Shown here piece by piece: positions 14,369 to 20,630 of a stretch of 20,630 bases of DNA. The position numbers and the translations under genes were made by a program. The DNA is from a virus. A model generated the notes under the pieces. It ran no database searches. It was not told the origin of the DNA and worked only from the letters and a program-made list of their open reading frames with translations. The DNA is taken from IMG/VR virus record IMGVR_UViG_3300024348_000301, positions 1 through 20,630 of that record; one strand, given 5' to 3'. Position 1 is the stretch's first letter. Every line of letters starts with the position of its first letter.

Positions 14369-15901
14369 TTATTCAATGGTAATATCTATATATCCTCCAG
14401 GCGCTACAGTTACCGAATGTGAAGCGCCATCTGGAAAATCATAGTAGCTTGCCCTCTGATTATTTATCACTGGTGCAGGCGTACCGCCGGCATTTGATCC
14501 AGGGAAAGTAATACCGAGCGCATTTGCTGCATTTCCTGGAACCGCCGGAGTTGGAGCATTAAAGTTCTGAGGACCGTTGGTTGCAGGATTAAAGTTTTGA
14601 GGACCATTTGTAGGTGCATTAAAATTCTGCGGCCCATTTGTAGGTGCGTTGAAGTTTTGCGGTCCGGCAGTTGGAGCATTAAAGTTTTGCGGTCCGGCAG
14701 TTGGAGCATTAAAGTTTTGCGGGCCATTCGTTGGAGCATTAAAATTCTGCGGCCCGTTAGTAGGCGCATTGAAGTTTTGAGGACCATTTGTAGGCGCATT
14801 AAAATTCTGCGGCCCATTTGTAGGTGCATTGAAGTTTTGTGGCCCGTTAGTAGGTGCATTGAAGTTTTGTGGCCCGTTAGTAGGTGCATTAAAATTCTGC
14901 GGCCCATTTGTAGGTGCATTGAAGTTTTGTGGGCCATTCGTTGGTGCGTTGAAGTTTTGTGGGCCATTTGAAGGCGCATTGAAGTTTTGTGGGCCATTTG
15001 AAGGCGCATTGAAGTTTTGAGGGCCATTTGAAGGCGCATTGAAGTTTTGAGGGCCATTTGAAGGCGCATTGAAGTTTTGAGGACCAGGAGATGGAGGCCC
15101 TGGTGCATTATAAAAAGCCGGGGTATATCCAAATTTTGGTGATATAAATGCATTCGTTGCTTTGTTACCTGGAGTACCTGGAGTCGCGTTGTATGTACCA
15201 GTGCCAGTTCCTGCAACAACGTTAAAGCCAGCACCAGTTCCTGCAACAACGTTAAAGCCAGCACCAGTTCCTGCAACAACGTTAAAGCCAGCACCAGTTC
15301 CTGCAACAACGTTAAAGCCAGCGCCAGTTCCTGCAACTTTATTGAATGTACCGGTACCAGTTCCTGCAACTTTATTGAATGTACCGGTACCAGTTCCTGC
15401 AACAATATTGAATGTGCTTCCAGTACCAGGAACAATATTAAATGTGCTTCCAGTACCAGGAACTTTATTGAATGTACCGGTACCGGTTCCTGCAACAATA
15501 TTAAAGTTAGCTCCAGGGCCAGGAACAATATTAAATGTGCTTCCAGTACCAGGAACTTTATTGAATGTACCGGTACCGGTTCCTGCAACAATATTAAATG
15601 TACCTGTGCCAGTTCCTGCAACAATATTAAATGTGCTTCCAGTTCCAGGAACAATATTAAAGGTAGCTCCAGGTCCAGGAATTACGTTGAATGTTCCTGT
15701 TGCATTTCCGGCGACAATATTAAAGTTAGCTCCAGGGCCAGGAATTAATGCGGTTCCAGTACCACCTTGTCCTGAAACAAGAATACTATTCCTACCATAA
15801 GGAATCGCGATATTTCCTGGACTGTTAAACTTCGTCGTACCGACGCCGCTTGCTCTCCAGGTTTTTTCGAGTGTAAATTTAGAACCGCCACCAATACCCA
15901 T
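14369..15901 (-). CDS. Repetitive virion surface protein with two tandem repeat domains
   Basis: The 510-residue protein has a short N-terminal domain (GGSKFTLEKTWRASGVGTTKF, then YGRNSILVSGQGG) seen in structural proteins of marine cyanophage-like myoviruses. Two tandem repeat domains follow. The first has about 18 units of 10-11 residues of the form V-P/A-G-T-G-(S/TG)-T-F-N-I/K. The second has 18 units of the decapeptide GPQNFNAPTN. A Pro/Gly hinge separates them, and a small C-terminal beta domain ends in VTVAPGGYIDITIE. Both repeat types have FN at a fixed place and are compatible with a thin fibre or beta-solenoid. It begins three bases after the stop of the upstream appendage gene. Receptor binding or virion decoration is likely but inferred. 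Confidence 0.78.
   Translation of the reverse strand: MGIGGGSKFTLEKTWRASGVGTTKFNSPGNIAIPYGRNSILVSGQGGTGTALIPGPGANFNIVAGNATGTFNVIPGPGATFNIVPGTGSTFNIVAGTGTGTFNIVAGTGTGTFNKVPGTGSTFNIVPGPGANFNIVAGTGTGTFNKVPGTGSTFNIVPGTGSTFNIVAGTGTGTFNKVAGTGTGTFNKVAGTGAGFNVVAGTGAGFNVVAGTGAGFNVVAGTGAGFNVVAGTGTGTYNATPGTPGNKATNAFISPKFGYTPAFYNAPGPPSPGPQNFNAPSNGPQNFNAPSNGPQNFNAPSNGPQNFNAPSNGPQNFNAPTNGPQNFNAPTNGPQNFNAPTNGPQNFNAPTNGPQNFNAPTNGPQNFNAPTNGPQNFNAPTNGPQNFNAPTNGPQNFNAPTAGPQNFNAPTAGPQNFNAPTNGPQNFNAPTNGPQNFNPATNGPQNFNAPTPAVPGNAANALGITFPGSNAGGTPAPVINNQRASYYDFPDGASHSVTVAPGGYIDITIE
14549..15085 (-). repeat. 18-copy in-frame 30-bp tandem array (decapeptide GPQNFNAPT/SN)
   Basis: Eighteen 30-bp units encode GPQNFNAP followed by SN (4 copies), TN (8), TA (2), TN (2), an AP-to-PA swapped unit and a final TPA. 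Adjacent units are often identical in DNA, for example the four APSN units at the 5' end of the array, while others differ only at third positions. This indicates repeated local duplication under amino-acid constraint. Confidence 0.95.
15188..15750 (-). repeat. About 18-copy in-frame 30/33-bp tandem array (xVxGTGxTFN)
   Basis: Units alternate between 30 bp (VPGTGSTFN, IPGPGANFN or VAGTGAGFN) and 33 bp (VAGTGTGTFN plus one residue). Four near-identical VAGTGAGFN units at 15210-15330 show a recent expansion. The reading frame is preserved in every unit. On the opposite strand the same periodicity leaves long open frames that I do not regard as genes. Confidence 0.92.
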
Positions 15902-15904
15902 ATC

Positions 15905-17671
15905 TTAGCTCGCATTCTTCACTGACAACGAAACAATGTAAGTATTGCCTGCGTCATACGTCATAATCGACCAGATATCGACAGCATTTGCAGTGGTTGT
16001 CGCAGGAGGCGAGACAGCACCCGCGTATTTAGTACCTGTTGGCCATGTGATCGTACGTCCACCTGTAGCATCTTGTTTGGCTACAAGTGTAGCAGAAACC
16101 ATTCTTGTATTCGCTGGAACTCCGGATGGTGAGATTGTCGTGTTTCCAGTAAGTATTAGATCGAAGAAGTTTGCAGTCGAAAAGTCTAGTGTAAATGTAC
16201 CAGTCACTGCCGCGTTTGACACTTCGTGTTCAGAGTAACCTGCTAGCACCGGGCGAGTAATAAAATTGTTCGCCATTACAACGTTGGCAGCGTGAGTAGT
16301 AATGCCTCCTACTTGTAAAGTGGTCGATACGTTTGCAAAGCCAGTTGATGTAATGCCCGTTGAGTTGGCAATGAAGCTAGAACCGACAGTATGCGAAGCA
16401 GCATTGACTGCGCCTTGAAATAAACCACCAGTAAGACTTATTGTTCCAGTAGAATCATTTAGGGTTCCGTTGCCGATAGACAATATTGCCCCTGACGAAC
16501 GAGAAATACCAGCATCATTATTGAATTTTAACACTCCCCCGGCGGCGATATTAATTGAGCCTGTTGTGTCAATTGAATTGGCGGACAAAACAAACCTAGA
16601 AGTGGTATTACCTAATGTCTGCCCTGATGAGTTTGATGTAGGAACAATTGCAGTAGCGTTAATTGTGACGCCGGTAGTAGTAAATGAAGCAGCGTTTACA
16701 GTGCCTGTATGATAGGCACCTGTTGTGTTTGCAATGAATGAAGTGCCGACAGTTAACAATGCTGAGTTGACTGAAACTGAAGCATTAGCAAAACCAGTAA
16801 TCGTTGTGTTACCGGCAGCAAGAGTTGTGACGCCTGATAAAGCTCCACCAAGCGTAAGAGAACTTAAAGTACCAACGGAGGTAAGAGACGATGCAAGAAT
16901 TCCAGTACCTAAAGCTGTAGAGTTAGCAATAGTAGTAGTACCGATCTTATAAACTTTACCGGCCGCAAGATCGATATGTTCGGAAGCGGTCCAGCTGTCA
17001 GTTGCATCAACCCAGTTAAATGTCTTATCGGTAGCACCTTTCAGAGTAATACCGCCGCCATCGGCAGTGACATCACTTGGAGTAGTCACATCACCAAGTA
17101 TAATATTTTTATCTTCTACAAGAAGATTTGTAGAATTTATATTCGTTGTTGTACCATTGATAGTGAGGTTACCAGAAACGGTAATATCACCAGTAATCGT
17201 AGTATTACCGGCAGCGAGTGTCGTAACACCAGAAGCTGCGCCTGCTAACGTAAGAGATGTGATTGATAAGGCTGAGTTCACATGAATGCCGGCAGTATTC
17301 ACAGTGAGTGTCGAACCGGTCGTTACACCGAGTGTACCTGTCGTGGTAATTGTTCCACCAGAAAGACCATTACCAGTTGCGACAGATGTGACTGTTCCTC
17401 CGGCATTGTCATCAGCTGCCCAGTATATCGAAGTACCATTTGAGTGTAATACTTGACCGGCAGTACCGATACCACCGTTCGCTTCAAGTCCGACTGCCGT
17501 ACCGATAGCCACTTTGCTCGTGTTGGCAACAAAGCTAGAACCTACAGTGAGTGAAGCTGAGTTGACGCTGGTGCTGACATTCGCAAAACCAGTAATAGTT
17601 GTATTACCGCCTGCTATTGTAGTGCCTACATTCAGACCTGATTTAACGCGAAAGTTATTTGGTGTAGCCAT
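15905..17671 (-). CDS. Tail fibre or other virion appendage protein with Ser/Thr/Asn-rich repeats
   Basis: The 588-residue protein begins MATPNNFRVKSGLNVGTT and consists of recurring short beta units: [42 protein letters not shown]. One segment reads [26 protein letters not shown] and an SILYWAAD-like YWAADDN segment precedes it; both are common in phage tail fibre and structural proteins. The C-terminal about 110 residues (VSNAAVTGTFTLDFSTANFFDLILTGNTTIS to YDAGNTYIVSLSVKNAS) form a separate beta domain of the type found at the tip of marine phage fibres. Segments are shared with the next fibre gene upstream. A late promoter lies 34 bp before the ATG. The virion location is inferred. Confidence 0.8.
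   Translation of the reverse strand: MATPNNFRVKSGLNVGTTIAGGNTTITGFANVSTSVNSASLTVGSSFVANTSKVAIGTAVGLEANGGIGTAGQVLHSNGTSIYWAADDNAGGTVTSVATGNGLSGGTITTTGTLGVTTGSTLTVNTAGIHVNSALSITSLTLAGAASGVTTLAAGNTTITGDITVSGNLTINGTTTNINSTNLLVEDKNIILGDVTTPSDVTADGGGITLKGATDKTFNWVDATDSWTASEHIDLAAGKVYKIGTTTIANSTALGTGILASSLTSVGTLSSLTLGGALSGVTTLAAGNTTITGFANASVSVNSALLTVGTSFIANTTGAYHTGTVNAASFTTTGVTINATAIVPTSNSSGQTLGNTTSRFVLSANSIDTTGSINIAAGGVLKFNNDAGISRSSGAILSIGNGTLNDSTGTISLTGGLFQGAVNAASHTVGSSFIANSTGITSTGFANVSTTLQVGGITTHAANVVMANNFITRPVLAGYSEHEVSNAAVTGTFTLDFSTANFFDLILTGNTTISPSGVPANTRMVSATLVAKQDATGGRTITWPTGTKYAGAVSPPATTTANAVDIWSIMTYDAGNTYIVSLSVKNAS
16335..16410 (-). repeat. Segment shared with the collagen-like fibre gene (other copy 18199-18274)
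   Basis: This 76-base segment and 18199-18274 differ at about five positions and share an identical core of 35 bases. Both are in frame and encode A-N[16 protein letters not shown] units. Such identity at DNA level in otherwise diverged genes points to recent exchange or duplication between the two fibre genes. Confidence 0.85.
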
Positions 17672-17704
17672 CTGGTTCCCTATCCCACAGATTTTATTCT
17701 ATTG

Positions 17705-17712
17705 TATTTATA
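17705..17712 (-). promoter_or_regulatory. T4-type late promoter for the appendage/modification operon
   Basis: TATAAATA on the minus strand lies in the 70-bp gap between the two fibre genes, 34 bp upstream of the ATG at 17671. From here to 8214 every junction is an overlap or a gap of at most about 21 bases, and I see no other exact late box on this strand. This promoter could drive both structural repeat proteins and the downstream enzyme genes. Confidence 0.85.
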
Positions 17713-17741
17713 ACTTTAAGCTTTTTATTTGTGGTTATTTT

Positions 17742-20426
17742 TTAAATTGACTGTCTGATTACTTTGACTGTTTGTGTTACTGATCCATTTGCAGAAGTTG
17801 ATGTAAAATAGATTTCTACGTTAGCGTTGTTGATGCCCGCGTCGAACGAACCTAGAGAGGTATTAAATAATTGAGCATATTCTGTAATAAGAACGTCGGT
17901 GTTGTCATGTAGTAGTAAGATTTCTGATGTGTGTCTTTCAGTACCAGACGATGGCTTAACTGTTAGAATAAGTTTTCCAAAGCTGTAGTTAGCTTTAGGG
18001 AACGAATCTATAATATTCTGGGTTGTATTAGATACTGTAGCTGTGTTACTGAAGATAGCAGCGTTATCTAAGATAAGCGCTTTAGCAGATACGTTAGCCC
18101 CAGCTGAAACATTGCCAGTAAGCGTTGTTATGCCGGATACCACTAAGTTGCCGGTAATGCTTGAATTACCACTTACGGCAAGAGTAGTACTAATATTAGC
18201 AAAGCCTGTTGATGTAATGCCTGTTGAGTTGGCAATGAAGCTAGAACCGACAGTATGTGAAGCGGCATTCACTGTTCCTGTATGGAATGCACCGAGAGTG
18301 TTGGCAATAAAACTTGTACCGACAGTTAGAAGCGCAGAGTTAACTGATACTGAAGCATTAGCAAAACCAGTGATCGTAGTATTACCAGCCGCAAGAGTTG
18401 TAATGCCCGAAGCTGCTCCAGCAATAGTCAGCGACGAACCACCTTGGATAGTTGTAGTTACGTTAGCAAAACCGGTGATGGTGGTATTACCGACTGCGAA
18501 TGCTCCGTTATAAGTAAGCGCGCCTGCGCCAGTTCTACCAAGTTTTGTCGTTGTGTCTGCGTTACCAAATATAATAAAACCATTATTGGCAGATTGTTGA
18601 CCGCGAATAGATACTGTATCAGCTGTGTTGACGTCTCCAAACCAAGCATCGTCACCGATTGAAATATTAGTACCTGATCCGTTATTACTCGTCAGTAATC
18701 TATCAATCGATAGTGCCGAGTTAACGTGAATACCGGTCGTATTGACTGTGAGTGTTGGCCCAGCAGTTACTCCGATTGTACCACTAGTTGTAATCGTTCC
18801 ACCAGAAAGACCATTGGCTGTCGCGACAGAAGTTACGCCTCCGCCGGTAGCACCTTGAGCGCCTTGTGCACCAGTAACACCTTGAGCGCCTTGAAGTCCT
18901 TGAGTACCTTGCGCTCCTTGAGCACCAGTAGTACCTTGAGCACCTTGCGCGCCAGTATCACCTTGAGCGCCTTGAGCACCTTGGGCACCTTGAGCGCCAG
19001 TAACGCCTTGAGCTCCAGTTGCACCAGTAATTCCTTGCGCGCCAGTATTACCAGTTGCTCCTTGAGCACCAGTTGCACCTTGGGCACCCTGAGCACCCGT
19101 GTCTCCGAGATCACCTGTTCTTGCAAACGTAATAATAATATCTTCAAGGTTTGTAAACGATGATGCAGAACCACTCACATAAGCACAATTAACTGTGAAC
19201 CAACCAGTATTATCTGTCAATGCTGAAATTGTAAACAACGCAAAGTCAGAAGCATCAAGCCGATTAGAGATTCTAAAGTGGCCTTTAATTGTGCTTGTAG
19301 AATCGTCGATGGTGTTTAGAAATGATTGAATATTAGTAGCTGCATCATTTGATGCATCAATATACATCGCGCTTGCTAAAGTAACGTCGGCATTATTAAA
19401 TCTTATCTTACCAGTACCAGGATCAGCTGCGCTTGTGCTTGTATCAAATGTATAATCGAACGTAGCACCGCCAAAGTTACCATCATTGCCTTGAGCGCCT
19501 TGGGATCCAGTAACACCTTGAGCACCAGTTGCGCCTTGGGCACCAGTATTGCCTTGAGCACCAGTAGCACCTTGAGCACCAGTATCGCCTTGAGCACCTT
19601 GAAGTCCTTGAGTACCTTGAGCTCCAGTAGCTCCTTGAGCGCCAGTAGCACCTTGAACGCCTTGAGCTCCAGTTACACCTTGAGCACCTTGAAGTCCTTG
19701 AGCACCTTGAGCTCCAGTAGCTCCTTGCGCACCTTGAGCACCAGTAGCTCCTTGCGCACCTTGAGCACCAGTAACACCTTGTGGACCAGCAACCGATGAA
19801 GCTGCACCTTGAGCACCGGTTGTACCTTGAGCACCTTGAGCTCCAGTTGCACCTTGTGCACCAGTAGAGCCTTGAGCACCAGTTACACCTTGAGCACCGA
19901 GGGTGACGAATGCATTTAAAGTTGTAACTTGGACAACATCACCAGCAATCGCATTCGATGTGAGTGTGAGAACGGTGGTATTTGTTGTGTTATAGTCAAC
20001 TCCGGCAATTTGACGAGAGCCATTAATAAAGACGTTTTCAAGTCCGGCAGTATATATGAATGTGTTTGATGTATCGTCAGTGCCCGTAAACACCGTCGTA
20101 TTCGATGCCACAGTAAACGTGTAGGTATTCATGGTGGCAGCATTTGCTTCGCCGCCTGCACCCCAATAAACGCCTGTTCCATTTGATGAAAGAACTTGGC
20201 CGCCGGATCCAGACGATCCGTTAGCTACAATCGTAACAACAGCGAGAGAAGAGAGATTTGAACCGACTTCGAAGATGGCATTGGCAGCATCTGAAGAGAA
20301 GACTTTACGATCAGTTAGATTAACCGCAAATTCGCCGTTATCAATAAAACCAGAATTTGCTACGTCAGTAGTATTAGCTGTACGACCAGAAATTGTCGTG
20401 CGCTTAAATTGAAATTTGTTTGCCAT
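17742..20426 (-). CDS. Collagen-like tail fibre/appendage protein
   Basis: The 894-residue protein, counted from the ATG at 20424-20426, is preferred to the TTG at 20432 because GAGG stands at the right distance before the ATG. The N-terminal domain ([21 protein letters not shown], then [14 protein letters not shown]) is typical of marine phage fibres. Next come a beta domain, a Gly-X-Y collagen-like block, a roughly 115-residue globular domain ([24 protein letters not shown] to [15 protein letters not shown]), a second collagen-like block, repeated ITGFAN/SSFIAN beta units, and a C-terminal beta domain. GAQ, GAT and GVT triplets dominate; Pro is almost absent. A trimeric fibre is the usual form of such proteins. 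A late promoter lies 51 bp upstream. Confidence 0.87.
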   Translation of the reverse strand: MANKFQFKRTTISGRTANTTDVANSGFIDNGEFAVNLTDRKVFSSDAANAIFEVGSNLSSLAVVTIVANGSSGSGGQVLSSNGTGVYWGAGGEANAATMNTYTFTVASNTTVFTGTDDTSNTFIYTAGLENVFINGSRQIAGVDYNTTNTTVLTLTSNAIAGDVVQVTTLNAFVTLGAQGVTGAQGSTGAQGATGAQGAQGTTGAQGAASSVAGPQGVTGAQGAQGATGAQGAQGATGAQGAQGLQGAQGVTGAQGVQGATGAQGATGAQGTQGLQGAQGDTGAQGATGAQGNTGAQGATGAQGVTGSQGAQGNDGNFGGATFDYTFDTSTSAADPGTGKIRFNNADVTLASAMYIDASNDAATNIQSFLNTIDDSTSTIKGHFRISNRLDASDFALFTISALTDNTGWFTVNCAYVSGSASSFTNLEDIIITFARTGDLGDTGAQGAQGATGAQGATGNTGAQGITGATGAQGVTGAQGAQGAQGAQGDTGAQGAQGTTGAQGAQGTQGLQGAQGVTGAQGAQGATGGGVTSVATANGLSGGTITTSGTIGVTAGPTLTVNTTGIHVNSALSIDRLLTSNNGSGTNISIGDDAWFGDVNTADTVSIRGQQSANNGFIIFGNADTTTKLGRTGAGALTYNGAFAVGNTTITGFANVTTTIQGGSSLTIAGAASGITTLAAGNTTITGFANASVSVNSALLTVGTSFIANTLGAFHTGTVNAASHTVGSSFIANSTGITSTGFANISTTLAVSGNSSITGNLVVSGITTLTGNVSAGANVSAKALILDNAAIFSNTATVSNTTQNIIDSFPKANYSFGKLILTVKPSSGTERHTSEILLLHDNTDVLITEYAQLFNTSLGSFDAGINNANVEIYFTSTSANGSVTQTVKVIRQSI
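18199..18274 (-). repeat. Segment shared with the neighbouring appendage gene (other copy 16335-16410)
   Basis: This is the counterpart of the 76-base segment at 16335-16410. The identical core includes GTTGAGTTGGCAATGAAGCT on the plus strand. It lies in the ITSTGFAN / VGSSFIAN repeat part of the collagen-like fibre gene. Confidence 0.85.
18842..19115 (-). repeat. Collagen-like Gly-X-Y block 2
   Basis: An almost unbroken Gly at every third residue runs from [10 protein letters not shown] to GATGGG, mainly as GAQ, GAT, GVT, GIT and GLQ triplets. The DNA is a degenerate 9-bp tandem pattern (TTGAGCACC and variants on the plus strand). Confidence 0.93.
19479..19898 (-). repeat. Collagen-like Gly-X-Y block 1
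   Basis: The run of Gly-X-Y triplets goes from [10 protein letters not shown] to GNDGN, interrupted once by an AASSVA spacer after GAQGAASS. X is mostly Ala and Y is Gln or Thr. Only one GPQ triplet occurs, so stability must come from means other than hydroxyproline in the Y position. Confidence 0.93.
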
Positions 20427-20476
20427 TCTCAACCTCTATATAGAGCAACGAAGCGGTTATGTAACCCCTAATATTC

Positions 20477-20484
20477 TATTTATA
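20477..20484 (-). promoter_or_regulatory. T4-type late promoter for the collagen-like fibre
   Basis: TATAAATA on the minus strand, 51 bp upstream of the ATG at 20426. The TAA stop of the preceding gene (20480-20482) falls inside the box, the same arrangement as at 1132-1139. Confidence 0.85.
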
Positions 20485-20630
20485 CAGAAGTATCTTCAGC
20501 TTTTTTATTTTTATTTCCGAGTTTTTCAAGATCAACAATTTTTGCTTGAAGACTGGCCATGGCTTTATCAGCCATGACCAGTTTCGTTTCTAGCATTACG
20601 TTCTTACTTGTAAGATCATGTACACTCGCG
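20480..20630 (-). CDS. 3' end of a protein with a C-terminal coiled coil (partial)
   Basis: The last 49 codons of a gene entering from beyond the window are open to base 630 of the last kilobase. They end HDLTSKNVMLETKLVMADKA, then MASLQAKIVDLEKLGNKNKKAEDTSV and stop. The heptad-like Leu/Met/Val/Ile spacing predicts a coiled coil followed by a charged tail. It is too short to be a recognisable family. It is on the same strand as the fibre genes and ends inside their late promoter. Confidence 0.65.
   Translation of the reverse strand, partial: ASVHDLTSKNVMLETKLVMADKAMASLQAKIVDLEKLGNKNKKAEDTSV

Noticed and set aside
14461-14468. GATAAATA on the minus strand upstream of the prolyl-hydroxylase-like gene
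   Set aside because: One mismatch to the late box, inside the coding sequence of the repeat protein and about 110 bases from the next start. A weak internal promoter is possible but not supported.
14549-15085. Regular 30-bp repeats that could be mistaken for a CRISPR array
   Set aside because: There are no spacers between units and the repeat is in frame with a conserved decapeptide, so it is a coding tandem repeat.
14467-15654. A 395-codon open frame on the minus strand in another frame of the repeat gene
   Set aside because: The repeat units are multiples of three, so stop-free patterns repeat in every frame. The Leu/Met/Arg-rich translation lacks family features, and the chosen frame has a coupled start and sensible domains.
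15162-15800. A 212-codon plus-strand open frame made of VPVPATTLKPAP-like repeats
   Set aside because: It is the antisense of the tandem array, with no promoter or separate terminus, and is explained by repeat periodicity.
18043-18513. A 156-codon plus-strand open frame opposite the collagen-like fibre
   Set aside because: It is the antisense of low-complexity Thr/Asn/Ser codons; it has no late box or ribosome binding site and no recognisable features.
1-20630. tRNA genes
   Set aside because: I saw no cloverleaf with a GTTCRA-type T loop and matching acceptor stem in the few non-coding gaps, all of which are shorter than 100 bases.

Overview
This window is part of a marine T4-like myovirus genome, either a phage or a contig assembled from environmental DNA. 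Read on the minus strand it carries the T4 order 13-14-15-16-17-18: neck proteins, tail completion protein, terminase small and large subunits, and tail sheath. Exact copies of the T4 late promoter box TATAAATA stand in front of five gene starts. The host is not resolved. The collagen-like and Gly/Asn-repeat structural genes and the many 2-oxoglutarate oxygenases are typical of oceanic cyanophages and their relatives. A Coq4-like gene could point to a ubiquinone-making proteobacterium, but Coq4 homologues also occur in cyanobacteria.

Layout. (1) 1-6198, minus strand: the 13-to-18 morphogenesis block. A gene for a Coq4-family protein is inserted between the large terminase (17) and the sheath (18). 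(2) 6284-8199, plus strand: a three-gene island (2OG oxygenase, GT-A glycosyltransferase, second 2OG oxygenase). Its late promoter sits back to back with the promoter of gene 13. (3) 8214-14347, minus strand: a tightly overlapping operon of 2OG oxygenase, sulfotransferase, unknown or acetyltransferase-like protein, fatty-acid desaturase, small sulfotransferase-like protein, GT60-like GlcNAc transferase, two tandem paralogues of unknown function, and a prolyl-hydroxylase-like 2OG oxygenase. (4) 14369-20426, minus strand: three large repetitive virion proteins. These are a Pro/Asn/Gly repeat protein, an appendage protein with Ser/Thr/Asn-rich repeats, and an 896-codon collagen-like fibre. The 3' end of one more gene closes the window.

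How the genes may work together. Region 4 encodes low-complexity surface proteins, and the next genes on the same strand encode hydroxylases, glycosyltransferases and sulfotransferases. The pair 'prolyl-4-hydroxylase-like oxygenase plus GT60-like GlcNAc transferase' is the enzyme logic of eukaryotic Skp1 hydroxyproline glycosylation. I propose, as inference, that regions 2 and 3 form a post-translational or surface-glycan modification cassette. It would act on the Pro/Thr-rich repeats of the neighbouring virion proteins, or on host envelope glycans, with lipid desaturation and quinone metabolism as separate host-directed functions.

The island also carries a recombination scar. The last nine codons and stop of the glycosyltransferase gene recur, with mostly silent changes, just after the next gene.
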